Below are positions 21,660 to 34,586 of a DNA stretch of 64,000 bases, piece by piece. The position numbers and the translations under genes are program-made. Origin of the DNA: Liquidambar formosana (lineage: Eukaryota; Streptophyta; Magnoliopsida; Saxifragales; Altingiaceae); the NCBI GenBank assembly GCA_039720395.1, contig CM077832.1, positions 12,528,966 to 12,592,965 on the forward strand, given 5' to 3'. A model generated the notes under the pieces. The model was not told the DNA's origin. It made no database searches and worked only from the letters and a program-made list of their open reading frames with translations. Position 1 is the first letter of the stretch. Each line of letters opens with the position of its first letter.

Positions 21660-24600
21660 AGTTTGCAAATCCTGATGAGGGTAGTAAAACTAAACCAATC
21701 GGGACTGAACTAGCTTTCAATATTGGGCGTTGCTATAGGAAGCAATACCATACAGCAACTGACATGGACACTCCACGTCAGCACCCTGACGTAAGGTGTG
21801 AACCGGGATATAACGCCTCTCCTCGAATCAGATATTCTCCCTTCACCACGAAACCCTCAGCTTTCAGACACAAACTCCCTTCTCCCTCCGACAAACCCCT
21901 CACCCCTCCGGCGAATCCCACCCTTCTCCCTCGAACCCCACCAAAAAAGAAAAATGTTACATGCGCTATAAAAAGTTACAGGAAACTAAATACGATTCAA
22001 AATCACTATGTCTTCCATTATAAACAATTACATGAACAATTTTTGTTACATCTTGCTAAAAATTCATGCAACAGTTTGTAGACATTTCCATCTAATAAAA
22101 AATGTTTGGACTGAAACCCTAAGGAAACAGTTACATTATTTTCAAAAAAACGAAAAAGGAACAAACTTCCTTGATTTAAATTGACAGAAATCAAAAAATG
22201 GCGTCTTTAATAGGGGATTTCTTTTTTTACTTTTATTTTTTTGCAAAAAGAAACAAAATTTCTTAATAGAACAGTAGAACCCTAATTTAACTTTTTTTTT
22301 TTTTTTCTCATTTTGTTGGAAAAAATGAAGATTTGCTCAACCTTTGTTTTGTTACAGTCCCGAGTCACTATGATGGAGTAGCAGTTATAGGAGGAGAATC
22401 TAGAGAAAATTTTGGCCAAGATATTTTTTCATCGAGGAGTGGTTATATGAGGAGAATCTAGACAATATTTTGGCCAAGATTTTCTCAGCTATCAATGGGA
22501 TCTTCATGCTTAAACAATTTTACGAGGCCACGTGATGGGCATTTCCATCATAGTATCTTTTGATGGACTTAAGGCACTATATGTTTTTGTAATTGGACTT
22601 ATTCCTAGACAAGTCTATGAATGAGAACTTGTAACCAAATCTCCCTATTTAAAAACTAGTGCTACATTAGTTGCTGTAACTAGTTGCTATGTGTAGCATT
22701 TTTCTTCAATATTAGTCATAAAGAGGGTTAAATATGGAAAGGAAAATGTTACATACAACAACCAATTGTAGCAACTGATGTGGCATGCTAAGTTTATCCT
22801 ATCAGGAAGTGCCAACGGCTGTTAGAGAATGCCACATCAGTTTCTGTCTTTTATTGTTGTATCTAGTTGCTGCCTATAACACTACCTATATGGAAAAATG
22901 CTTTTACGAGATTGGATTGGACAGTGATGCAATAAGGGGTATTAGAGAATTAAGACCCTATCCCTAATAGTTCAGTCCCTTTGCTTACTAGTATTTATTT
23001 ATTTTTATTTTGTTAACCTTATTAGTTATGTTTATCTTTAAATTTTCCATCTAATAATACTCTAAATGATCTACATGTTAATTATACTCTGTTGGGACTA
23101 ATCTAATGGGATCGAAGGGAAGTGGGGTAAAAGGTAGGAAAGGATAGGTTAGGGATTTGAATCCCTCCAACTATAACTAAGAAAGAGAAAAAAAGAAAAA
23201 ATATGTATGGGCATAAATATATTTAAGTTGTTCCTAGTAGGCAGCAAAGATTTCTCATTGGAAAGAAAAAGATAAGGTAGTTAGGGTTAAATAATAATTA
23301 TTAGTATTATGTGTGTTAACTGATACCAAGCAGACCTTGGTTTTATCCTTGTTCAAAAATTAATCAAGCAAAATTGAATACCTTAGCATAACAAAAAATT
23401 AAAAAAAATAGAAGGCAATTCATTCCTAAATTTGTTCTCTAATAATGTCGTTATTGATGTCTTATGCATTTAAAACACACACACCAAAAAAAAAAAAAAA
23501 ACAAAAACAAAACAAAATAAAAACAGCTGCAGATTTTTTTCTCTTTTGGTGTGGGTGAAGATAGGCAGGAATACTTGCAACACTTTTTTCACACTTTACT
23601 TTAATTTTTACGCATCATTCTAAAATTATATCATGAAGATGTGACATTTCTTCTTTAATTTTTTTAACTTTCTATCTAATAGCAATATAAATTTAGTGAA
23701 TATACAAATAAAGAAAACTAAAATTAGATGATATATTCAGTTAGTGCATGTTTGATTGTCGAATTCGAAAGTAAACAATTTAAGAAATTTTACATGTTGA
23801 AAACATAAATCTATCGCCTTGATTTATAATATTTTAAAATTTTAGAATTATCATTGTAGTTGATGTTGTAGAATCAATTCTTAAATCAAAATTCCATTAT
23901 TTTGAATTTTTACATTTTTTTTTTTTTTTGGTATGATCATCATATTCTTAAATTTGTCAATTCAAGATGATGGATTGTGTCTTCAATCCCATGTAAAATT
24001 TTTTAATTTAATTTCAAATTGGGCATCCAAACAGGCTTTTAGTTAACAAAACCACACTGCTAGTCAATCCCGCTTGTTTTAGTGGTCGAGTCATGGGTCG
24101 ATCAGGTTTTGAACAAATATAAATTTTTTTACATACATAAGGCTAATATGTTTTGGTTTAGCACATTGTTTAGAGTCTCATTACTTTTATTGGAAGGCAT
24201 AGGCTCAATCCTTGCCATCCCTACTATTTCACTATTTTTCATATTTATTAAAATTTAAGTCATTGGTCCACTAGTCCAACTGACCGAGATAGGATAGGTC
24301 TGATGAGAGATTTGATAAGGTGTTTGTATCAAATTGAATTTAAATTCATGTTGCCTTACATTAATTTGGGAAATAAATTTCACTATTTTTATATTGTTTT
24401 ATTTAAATATTCATAAAATATTGTTAAAAAATAATCATGTATAAAATAAAAATCAATTTTATTATTTTATTTGGTGTACATTTGCATAGAAAGGAGCAGA
24501 AATTTGGCTAAGAAAATAATTAAAAATTAATAAGTATGTAAGTCTTGATCTATATATTTTCACATTTTTATTCCCCAAATTACTTTATAATTTTTGTCCT

Positions 24601-25090
24601 AAAATCACGTGGTCTGTATAGCAAAAAAGTAGATACAATCGTCCAATCTTTAACAAACCCAAAAAAATTATATAAAGAGATATGAGATCTCAATAGAAAA
24701 ATTATAAATTAGATATAAATTTAACAAAATAAATATAAGAATCAAGATATTTTAAATATTGGCAGTAGTATTATTGATGATTATAATAAGAGTCAACTTG
24801 TCGATAACACAATTAAAAGTATTTTAACATAAGTACAATATGGAATACATCAAATACGTGAACTATATGTTTGCTATAAAAAATAAATAAATAAATAAGT
24901 ATTTTTATTCATGTTTGAACTTTGTACGGAAAATGATAATTTTTTAAAAAAGATACGTATGTACGTGTATTATATGGGTATAATACAAGTATTTACTAAC
25001 TAGGATAGTGCTGTTCACCTAACAATAATTTAACGCTAGTATTGTCATTAATAGTATTAATAAGTTCTAAAGTTGCCCTTAGAAGATTTA
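21660..25090. other. AT-rich spacer upstream of the STP gene
   Basis: No gene was recognised. A possible small inverted-repeat element lies at about 22,747-22,893 ('CAACTGATGTGGCA' against 'TGCCACATCAGTTTC', with 'ATACAACAA' and 'TTGTTGTAT' outside). Related 'GTTGCTAT..GCAAT' words occur at 21,731 and 22,672. The remainder (23,000-25,090) is low-complexity A/T-rich sequence. Confidence 0.45.
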
Positions 25091-25092
25091 TA

Positions 25093-25370
25093 GTATTTTA
25101 AATGATTGTATGAAGATTATTTTAGAGTGTAATATGGAAATTAGAATAAATCATGTTTATAGAGAAGGAAATTAAGCTACTAATTTCTTAGCTAATTTAG
25201 GTCACATAATTATAGGTAATCAGACTTTGGATTCTAATTTTCCAAAAGAAATTTTAGATATTCTTTGGAAAGATGTTATTGGTAGATCTAGTTCTCATTG
25301 TTATTGACATTTTCTTTCATACCAAAAAATTAAAAAATTAAAAAAAAAAAAATTTAAAGCTAAGAGGTGC
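25093..25370 (+). pseudogene. LINE remnant: C-terminal RNase H-like piece and A-rich tail
   Basis: A plus-strand frame from about 25,093 to the TGA near 25,306 reads ...DCMKIILECN, INHVYREGN, one in-frame stop, then NFLANLGHIIIGNQTLDSNF and FPKEILDILWKDVIGR. The 'HVYREGN..A.FLAN.G' pattern is the end of the RNase H-like domain found at the C-terminus of plant L1-type LINE polyproteins and their derived genes. An A-rich stretch follows within 50 bp, as expected of a LINE 3' end. It is clearly dead. Confidence 0.65.
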
Positions 25371-25904
25371 ATGCACCATTGTTAACTTACAGCTCAATAA
25401 ATAAAAGGTCTAGGATCGACTTTCTCTCATTCTTGGTGTCAACCTTTAGTTAAATTTAGTCTAGATATTAACTAATAGAGAGAGGATAACGGTTATATCA
25501 ATGTGAAGGGATTAATTGTGACAGGTCATGATGGTCTTTGGTGAAGAAAAAAAAAAAAAAAAAAAGAAAAAACCTTATACTTTATCTGTTCTTAATTGAT
25601 TGTCCCCTTTAAAAAAACACATTTTTTTTAGGATACCTTATAAAATACTTTCACATCAACAAATATATTTTAACATTCTAATTTTGCCTTCAAATGTACG
25701 AAATATTGGAAAATTGAGAATACCCTTTTAAGAGTATTTTAGAAAATATAATAACAAAAATCATTGACTTTTGGAATGTAATAATAATTTTGAAACCTCT
25801 CAATAAAAAAAGGGAAAAAAAATAAAACCAATAATTTAGTAACCGAGGGAGGATTATATTTGAAGGGAAAGAGTTCGCCACTGTCGCAACAATTTTTTTG
25901 GTTT

Positions 25905-25939
25905 CAAATTCTACCTTTGAATTTCAATGATCTCGAATG

Positions 25940-25975
<36 letters not shown>

Positions 25976-28900
25976 AAAAACTGACGGTTCACCTTTGCTA
26001 TCACAAGAGAAAATGATTTACTCCACTATTGATTGCCTTAGGGCTTAGGACTGGTTTGGCCCCAAAAGAAAAAAAAAAATTGTCAAATTTAGATATTTAT
26101 ATGTGTCAAGATAACGAGTCATGACACACAGAAGAGGAGAAATAAAATAAAAAAGGGTAAATGACGTTTTAATACCATGAACTTTACACCAAATGTCAAT
26201 TTGGTCCATAAACTCATACATTGCACGATTTTAGGATAATTTTAAAATTTTTTATTCAATGTAGGCTAACCAGTAACGTCCGTCACTTAAGGTTAACGGA
26301 ATAGCACGTGACCAACACGTGCGTGCTTAGTTGGCACACACATGGCAGCAAATGATGCAAACGATGTCGTTTGAAACCAAAAAAATTAAAACATAAATAA
26401 ACAAATAAACAAAACAACAGAAAAAAGAAAAAAAAATGAAAAAGGGATGTTGTTCATCCTCACCGGGTATCTCCTTCGCCAAAGAGGATGAAGGCCTCGC
26501 CGCTCCTTTGCGGGAAAAAAACGAAAGTAAAGAAGGGTGAAGAAAAATGGATGGGATGAAGAAAAAATGGAAGCAAGTTGCGACAGCGGCACGACCTTCA
26601 TCAGCTGGGATGAAGATGGAGAAGCTAACGTGGTGAGGGTTTGGAGAAACAACACCAGATCTGAAAAATGGATGGGTCTGATAGAGGGCTTTGCCGTCGT
26701 AAGGGGCTTTGTCGCCGGTAAGGGGCTTTGCTGTCTCTTTCTTTTCTCTCTGTGTTTTTTTTTTTTTTTTTTTTTTATCTGCTCTGTTTAGAGGCAGCCA
26801 TGGCCGCCGTCCGCCTCGTTGTCGTCGGCTCCCCTGGTCCTTGTCGGCATCTTCGTCCTCATCTCCTCCCAGATCTACACCACGCCTCCCATCTGCGAAC
26901 CAATTATCGGCCCCATCGCCATCCTTATCCTCATCTCCTCCCAGATCTACACCACAGTGGCGTTGTGGGTAATGGGTAAAGGGGTTTGGGATTTTGAAGA
27001 TGATGGTTGAGGAGGGAAAAAACAAACAGTGGTTGAATGGGTATGGGATGATGAAGATGATAATTTATATTTATATTTTTTGAATTTTTTGTTTTGCTGT
27101 GAGATGATGAAAAAAATGCAAAAAAAATTTTGGGGGTGCTAGATTTGTGCTAGATTTTTCTTCACCCTTCTTTACTTCCGTTTTTTTCCGGCGAAGGAGA
27201 TACCCGGCGAGTCCTTCATCCTCTTCGGCGAAGGAGATACCTAGCAAGGATGAACAACATCCTTTTTCTTTTTTTTTGTTTCTTTTTTCTGTTGTTTTGT
27301 TTATTTGTTTATTTATGTTTTAATTTTTTTGGCTTCAAACGACATCGTTTGTATCATTTGCTGCCATGTGTGTGCCAACTAAGCACGCACGTGTTGGTCA
27401 CTTGTTATTCCGTTAACCTTACGTAACGGACGTTATTGGTTGACTTACATTGAATTAAAAATTTTAAAATTATCTTAAAATCATGTAATGTATGAGTTTA
27501 TGGACCAAATTAACATTTTGCGTAAAATTCATGATATTAAAACGTCATTTACCCAATAAAAAAATAAAAACAAAAACAAACAAACAATTGAGGCTTGGTT
27601 TAAAAATTGCTATCATGTCCCGCGACACGTGGATGATTGTATGACACATATCAATCCATGCCGGACCGCCGGACCCGCATGACTGACAGAAAACTTTCTC
27701 TTGTCCTCAATATTACTTTTTTTTAAAATTCAAAATATTGATATTAAGATCCATTCAAGATAAGAAATCACGCCCTCTCAATGTTTGGAATGGAAGAGAT
27801 TCCATTTTTGGGTGAGTTAAGTAGCACTACCTCGCTCTACAGGTCTGCCTATTGCGTCAGGCTTGATTACAAAAAGGCTTGCTATGGGCCCGTGGAGCCG
27901 AATCCCATCCCGTGTAATAATTCAGGTTGGGATCGTGAAGGCACACGTGGCAATATCCCAATGGGCCAATAGAGATAAGGTAGTGTTTATTGGATTTCCA
28001 TGTTGTTTTCCATACCAAAATCTGCTCCTATATTATATTTTTGGCCGTAGGCTCCCATCAATGGGAAGTACAACCCATCTCTGTCTCTCCCTGTACCCTG
28101 CAAGGACCCGTTTAGGCCACAAGTTCTGCTAAATATATGGGAAGTCACCTTAGCAGTTAGTCTTATCATCAAACGGTACACAAAATACCCATAATCATGG
28201 CTCTTGTTTTGGTTTCTTGATCATCTCTTGATTGGAATGTTGTTTTTTTCAATTACCCTTTGTTTGGCTGCTGAGATTCTTTTGGTTTCTTGTTTTTGGG
28301 TTTCTTGATGATATCTGCATTGGAAAGTTTGTTTTTTCAAATTACCCTTGGTTTGGTTGCTGAGAAAAAAAAACGATGTCAGATTTTATATGTAAATTTC
28401 TATTTTCTTTCCCTACATTTTCTGAGCTACCAAACAGTGATTTAAGGAAGATACGATATTTGAATACATGCTATCACGTATCGTTGGTGAATACCAACAA
28501 GCTAGCTCACTTCAATTTCAAGGATTTTTGGTGAATGGTTAAGCCCCAATTGCTTACTTTCTTCACATGTTGACCATGTAGTGTTCAAATTGCTTTTCTG
28601 TGAATGGTTTTGGCAGATTGGGTCTCTTTCTTGATGAATTTGGGCTTTCTTATCACATTATATATGAATTGTGCGAGTTTGAGAATAGCCAATTTATGAA
28701 TTCCTATAATAAATTATGTAGCTGAAGAGGGTCTCTTTCTTCATAACATTGGGCTTCATGATATTAAAAAAAAATTGGGTAAAATACAGAATACTACCCT
28801 AAAATTTCGGGTGAGTTTCACTTTGGTGCAGCCTAAATTTTAAACCAGTTAAAACGATTCCCAAAGTATAAGCTTGTGACAAGTGGATACCAAGACGTTT

Positions 28901-28995
28901 AACAAATTGATGGAATTGGGCTCTGTGATAATAAAAAAAAAAATTGGGTAAAATACAAAAAACTATCCTGAAGTTTCGGGTGAATTTTGCTTTGG
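25905..28995 (+). repeat. Segmental duplication copy 2 (contains a 1.4-kb Mutator-like insertion)
   Basis: This is the partner of 1,972-2,400 plus 9,110-11,996. Outside the inserted element it is about 1.7 kb. It includes a (TC)n tract at 25,937-25,973, a shared leader region around 28,060-28,200 ('ATGGCTCTTGTTTTGGTTTC') and the beginning of a region with two tandem copies of 'TTGGGTAAAATACA.AA.ACTA' (28,776 and 28,945). The rhomboid-like coding region begins 1.4 kb downstream, preceded by a splice acceptor, so this segment probably holds its promoter and non-coding first exon. Confidence 0.75.
26155..27554. mobile_element. Mutator-like element, 1,400 bp, 9-bp duplication AATAAAAAA
   Basis: It starts GGGTAAATGACGTTTTAATA and ends in the inverted counterpart TATTAAAACGTCATTTACCC. 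The inverted repeats extend roughly 370 bp each way; for example, 'GATGTTGTTCATCCT' pairs with 'AGGATGAACAACATC'. AATAAAAAA flanks it at 26,146-26,154 and 27,555-27,563, and the element is missing from the paralogous copy at 2,200. The centre is GC-rich and holds two copies of 'CTCATCTCCTCCCAGATCTA' about 69 bp apart. The longest open frames are low-complexity and not recognisable, and no transposase was found. Confidence 0.9.
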
Positions 28996-29628
28996 TATCC
29001 TAAATTTTAAACCAGTTAAAATGACACCCTGAAGTATAAGCTTGTGACAAGTTGATACCTTCCGCCAATGAGACGTTTAACAAATTGATAGATCAATGAT
29101 ATTTTCTAACCTTATATGCCGATTTTGCCCTTGTATTGAGTATACTAATTTACCCAACCTTTTATCAAGTGAATTAACTAATTTCCCCAACAAATAAGAA
29201 AATGGTGTTTGTAGAAAAATATGAAAAAAAAAATATTTTAAGCAAAAAAAAATCAGGAAAAAAAATGTTTCCCAATTATTTGAGCTACAAAAATTCTAAG
29301 AACATTTTATTATTTATTTAGGAAATTTTAAGAACTCTTATTGTAGAAGTTAATGTAAATTTGTCAACCTGAAGATCCTATCATCTTTGTATGCTGAGTT
29401 TAAGCCTCAAGCGCATATATATGATCTCATAATTCTTATTTTTATTTTTTAAAATAGGTTTGATTATTTTGCAATATTTTACTCAAATATTAAAAAGGGT
29501 AAATTCATCTTTTTAGTACTTCTGTTAACGGTGTTAGTGAATGGTTGAACCTTGCATACTTTGGAGTACCATTTTGATTGGTTTTAAAGTTTGGAATACT
29601 AGAGTGAAACTCACCCCAAACCTCAAGT

Positions 29629-29666
<38 letters not shown>

Positions 29667-30359
29667 CTACCCAAAATAAAGAACTATTTCCCATGCCAGT
29701 AAACTAATTAGTTTTCTGTCATATCCAAGGAGAAATGGGTTAATTGTATTCTTATATAATTCCAATAATACAACAAAAAATTGTCATGTATGTAATAATC
29801 TTGCAATAATTCTAATTTTACCTGCCATGACAAGCTGCAAACTATTATTATCTAAATTATTGTGTATTATTGTGTCTTGAGTTCAAGTGTTCTTCTCAGT
29901 GCATGAAAGGTGGCCTTTGAACTAACTAGAAATTATAAGTTGGAAATAATTTTCGATGACTAGGCATAGTATATCAGATAAGTTGCATTAATGCTGCATT
30001 CGCTGGCAGACTAACTTTCAGCTTAGTGCTATGGTCAATTTTTTTTTTGGGCTTGATTTGTTTGCTTTGAACTTCAAACTATAGTACAGGCTGGGATAAC
30101 TTTTGAGTGATATCATCTTAATTTTTTACTAGTCCGATACCCAATAAAAGTGATGAAAGTAGTAAGGTTGGATTCTTAATTACATCAAGGTTGGTTATCA
30201 ATTTATAGAAGTTTCACTTCCATTTTAGTACTTTGTAGATCAATGATTATGGTTATCTTGAATAGATATTTGAATACATTGATAACATGTAGCTGAATGT
30301 TTTTTCTTCGCATAGACGACGGTTGCTTATTATAATTTCTATTGCTCTTTCAGATTTAC
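28996..30359. other. Probable 5' leader intron region of the rhomboid-like gene
   Basis: There is no coding sequence. The stretch ends in a good acceptor (TTGCTCTTTCAG) seven bases before the rhomboid start codon, so a leader intron is likely. The upstream exon could not be delimited; the conserved block at 28,060-28,200 is the best candidate. A T-run of about 37 nt occupies 29,630-29,666. Confidence 0.45.
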
Positions 30360-33300
30360 ATGGCTGTGGTTCCAATATGCTACAGAATGTCCTATAACAA
30401 ATCAAAACTTCCAATTCAGCGATTAATAAGACAGAGTGAGAGAGGCTTCATGTGTGATTGTATTGCCATTCAAGAGGGTTCTAAGTGCTTATCTTCAATT
30501 TCGAGTGACAAAGGAAGAAGATGGCATGTCTTCTACCGTACTAGTGATCTAATAAAGACAAAGACAAGAGGAGTGAATGCATCTAGAGGAGTGGTTACTG
30601 AAGTATCCGTCCCACGCAGGGTGTGTAGCACAGAAAGCCATCTACGATCCATTTCAGAAAATGCTTCAGCAAGGAGAAAATCTGTGCATGGTCTGGTATG
30701 CATCGGAGTCAAATTCTAATGAGAAGCAACTGAAATCATTAGATTCTTATCTTGGAAAACTTCAAAATGAAGCAAATCGGCCTTCTTCAGATTCTTCAAA
30801 CAAGATGACAGAGTTGGTTGATGGAGGTGGTCAATTCAAATCAAAGGAGGAGCTGAGATCTCTAGAAGATTACCTTGGCAAACTCAATAAAGGTCAAATT
30901 TCAGTATGCCAAATATATAGAAATATTCTTTTTTATTTATTTTATTTAATTTCTGTTTAGTGGGTATTGTGGTGTGAAGTGATAAAGACTACATGGAAAT
31001 TTAGTCTAAAAACCCAGACTTCGTTAGAGTAAAATATATCAAATATTTCTCGCTAAACAATTTAGTCTAATCACTTCTTAGGAATACTCCCCTTTCCCCA
31101 AGCTGCTCATACCTAATCATGTTTTCCTTACTATTTTTAGTCACTCTTTTCATCATCATCCTGTCCAACACTTGCAAACAGTAATCCATATTCCCCTGAT
31201 TTCCCGATGTTATGCTCCATAGACCATTTATAGCTCGTCTCCATGGTTTTTCTGTGACTTGCTTGTGCCAACCCCCCCCCCCCCAAAAAAAAAAAAAAGT
31301 AGTGCTTCTCTACTTCAGCTCTGTGTGCAATATGCACTTTGATCTTTCCTCCCTTTAAAAAGCAGAACTATTGTTAAACAAATGGCAAAACATTGGCCTA
31401 CTTCGTTTTGTGGTTCTAATTGAAGTTGCCCTCCATGTAATCTGATCTTTTTAATTAAAAAATTTCCAACACATCCCATTATGATTGTTGTTTATAAATA
31501 CCCTTCTGGACCTTCTCCATCAGCCAACAACACATGATAAAAATTCCAATGATGGCAATGAATATAAATCATCAATTCTTCCATTAACAATGAGATTGAA
31601 AAAATTAAGCATGATAAAGATTGTCATAATGGAACTTCTAATGTTTTTTTCTTACCTTAGATGCAAATTCAGAAAGTTATGTGCCATCTGCTTCTGACGA
31701 TGACACTACTGAAGGCAAGCCAGTAGTGGGACCATTCTCTATCAGTGAAGATTCTAAACAAGGTAACCAGAGAAAACTGAAAAGTTATACAGAGTTTAGA
31801 AATAAGGATGGAAAGAGTGGTCCAGAGATCTCTCATGGTCCCCGGCAGTACGATGAAACATCTGATTTTTACTTAATGTAAGATTTTTCGTCTATCTTAA
31901 TGTTTTTTAATGTATGATGTTGTATGAACTCTTGCTGTTATTTGCAATGTGGGCATTTTTCACTTTGTATTTTCGATAGCTGGTTCTAAAACTGTCTCTG
32001 ATGCTTCTTTATTTTCTTTTGCAGAAGTATACTGGCTTCTATAAACATTGCAGTTTTTCTATTTGAAATTGCAAGCCCGATTAGGAACTCCGAATTAGAG
32101 CTTTTTTCACTCCCACTAATATATGGAGCTAAGATAAATCATTTGATCCTGGTTGGAGAATGGTGGAGGCTTGTGACACCAATGTTTCTGGTACAAGATT
32201 GACAATTGGGTTCGTGTTTCCATTCTATTATTGTATCAGCTTTTATGTTATATAAGAGTGAAATGATTGGTTGTGAGAATATCACTAATTAGTTGGACCA
32301 CTGAAACTTGATGTAGAGCTATTATTGGGGCATTTAGACATTCCTTGGAGTATCAACAGTTCTTTTTAATAAGAAGGCTCAACCGACCTTTAGAATGGAA
32401 TCATTATGAGCCAAAAATGTAGTTGCTGCAAAGAAATTATTGAAAATAATAACAGAATCCATGGACAATGTCATATCTCAAAATCCTAAAACTGGCATGA
32501 TGCATCCTATGAAGTGAACTTGTTTCAAATGTCATGGGAAACAAAACAAACTCATTTCAAAAGCCATGCGGAAACAGTTGCCTGATTTTATTTCAATGAG
32601 ATTTCCATGAACCCCTTTGGGCTTCAAAAGTTTTAATATGCTTCCTCTTAAAAACATTTGTATCTGCAGCATTCAGGACTTTTTCATGTAGCTCTTGATT
32701 GCTGGGCACTTCTTACATTTGGGCCTCAAGTTAGCAGAATATATGGTTCGTTTACATTTTTCTTGATATACATACTTGGAGGAATATCAGGCAACTTGAC
32801 CAGCTTTCTTCACACACCAGAGCCAACTGTTGGTGGGACGGTAAGCAGCTTCGCACCTTCTTTCTATTTCTTTCAGTCCATAACTCTTTCTTCTAGTTTT
32901 CCTCTTTCTTTCTTCTTTTAGGAAATTTCTCACTTTATGATAGATCACATGAAAGATTACATGTCAGTATGGCACTAATGCTGAATGTGTAAACTGCATG
33001 TCAATTATGCTTAAACTATGTTTGAAATTTGGACACTAAGATACTTTCGGAACAACCCATAAAAATTCTAGAAGACAAATTAGAAGAATCTATGTGAAAC
33101 AACCAAATTAATCTCGTTATGTATTAATTCCTTAAAATTGATTTTTGCTCTGCTGTGGCCTGAGCTGAAGCCAAATCCTGCACAAGCTGCCTGTGTATTT
33201 TGGCTGGTCCTCTAGCTTCTACTTTTATACAAAGGTGAAAATGACCCCTATTTATTATCTTAATCAATTTATTACAATAATAAGGTGCAACTCCAAGTTC

Positions 33301-34586
33301 TCATCATAGTCTACATTCATTAATGAAATTTTTAGAGAAGATTATTGATATGTTTGAATGTCCTACATGTTTATAACTTAACGAGCATGAGTTGATTAGA
33401 TTTCCTTCTGGTCTTGCATATATTTTTTTAATAAAAGCTAACCTTAATGACGTTGGGCTGGTGGTTTATGTCGTTGATATTTTGATAGAAATAACCTTGT
33501 CAGCATCATATGCATCGCCATTTCTCGTGATAAAATTTGACCTCCTATTGTATTTTAGTTCCTTGAATGAACCGTCATTGCTTTGATCTGTTTGAAAGCT
33601 CCTGTATTCTGCACCAAAGCGCTGCATAATACTTTGTGATCAAGCTTTAAGTACCTTTTAAGATAAGACAGGTAAAAAGAAGTGGAAATTGCTTAGATTT
33701 ACATAACAACTACATGGTTTATGTAATCTTTTCTGCTTTTATGTTCACATATTTGCACGGCCATAATTAGATGACATCAGGCATGTCATCTAATACCTGT
33801 ACTAGTGTTCTTGTTGCATGGATAATGCATCAGGCATGTCTTTCTACAGCATAAAGAAATGTCTCGCTACAGCATATAGAAATAAGTTGCAATTTGTTTC
33901 TCTATAGGCTATCTATATGATATTTTTTACCTCAGTATGTTTGATTGAGTCCTTTATGCATTCAGGGACCAGTATTTGCCATTATTGGAGCCTGGCTCAT
34001 TTATCAAATCCAAAACAAAGATGTATTTGCAAAGGATGTTTCAGAGAGTATGTTCCATAAGGCAATAATTATTACAGCACTTGCCTTCATATTAAGCCAT
34101 TTTGGTCCGATTGATGACTGGTTAGTTTTCTACCACTCAAATCATAGCTATATATTTTTCCAAGAGGAGATTTCTCTGGTTAAACGCAGTAGTATATGAA
34201 GAAAGTTTGAGCTTTTGAACACATGGAAATAATTAATGCAGTTTGATATTCATAGAAGTTGAACACAAATCTCATCATGTGAATTGGGTTGTTATATTTT
34301 TTTTTTAAATATTAATATTAATATTTTATTTTTTGTCAAATGTTGCAGGACACATTTTGGTGCAGCTTTTACAGGGATGGCATATGGTTTTTTCACGTGC
34401 CCAACACTTCAACTAGATGATTCATCTTCCAAAACTGGTCAAGAAGAAGGAATTACACTTGTTAGAAGATATGCTGATCCCTGCAAATCACTCGTTTTAT
34501 TCACCATTTTCACTCTTGTTTTAAGCTCTTTACTTCTCTTCATTGAGCCACCACTCAATATGCTAGAGTCCAATAGCTTCTTGTAG
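30360..34586 (+). CDS. RBL9: Rhomboid-like membrane protein, RBL9-like, catalytic Ser replaced
   Basis: Exons on the plus strand are 30,360-30,892, 31,661-31,877, 32,025-32,190, 32,670-32,840, 33,966-34,120 and 34,349-34,586. All junctions are GT-AG and in phase. The protein would be about 490 residues: a hydrophilic N-terminus (MAVVPICYRM...; two SLDSYLGKL-like repeats), GEWWRLVTPMFL before helix 2, HSGLFHVALDCWALL (HxxxxHxxxN region with Asn changed to Asp), then VGGTGPVFAIIGA where active rhomboids have GxSG, and THFGAAFTG with the helix-6 histidine. Ser is replaced by Thr, so protease activity is unlikely. The architecture fits plant plastid RBL9-type proteins. In exon 1 the frame from the ATG runs to a stop at 30,719, while the continuing protein reads in another frame from about 30,700: a one-base shift or an unresolved splice. 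Confidence 0.82.

Noticed and set aside
26327..27025. 232-codon minus-strand ORF inside the 1.4-kb Mutator-like element
   Set aside because: It crosses the inverted arm and low-complexity poly-Lys/Phe stretches, with no coherent domain. Other frames in the same stretch are equally open.
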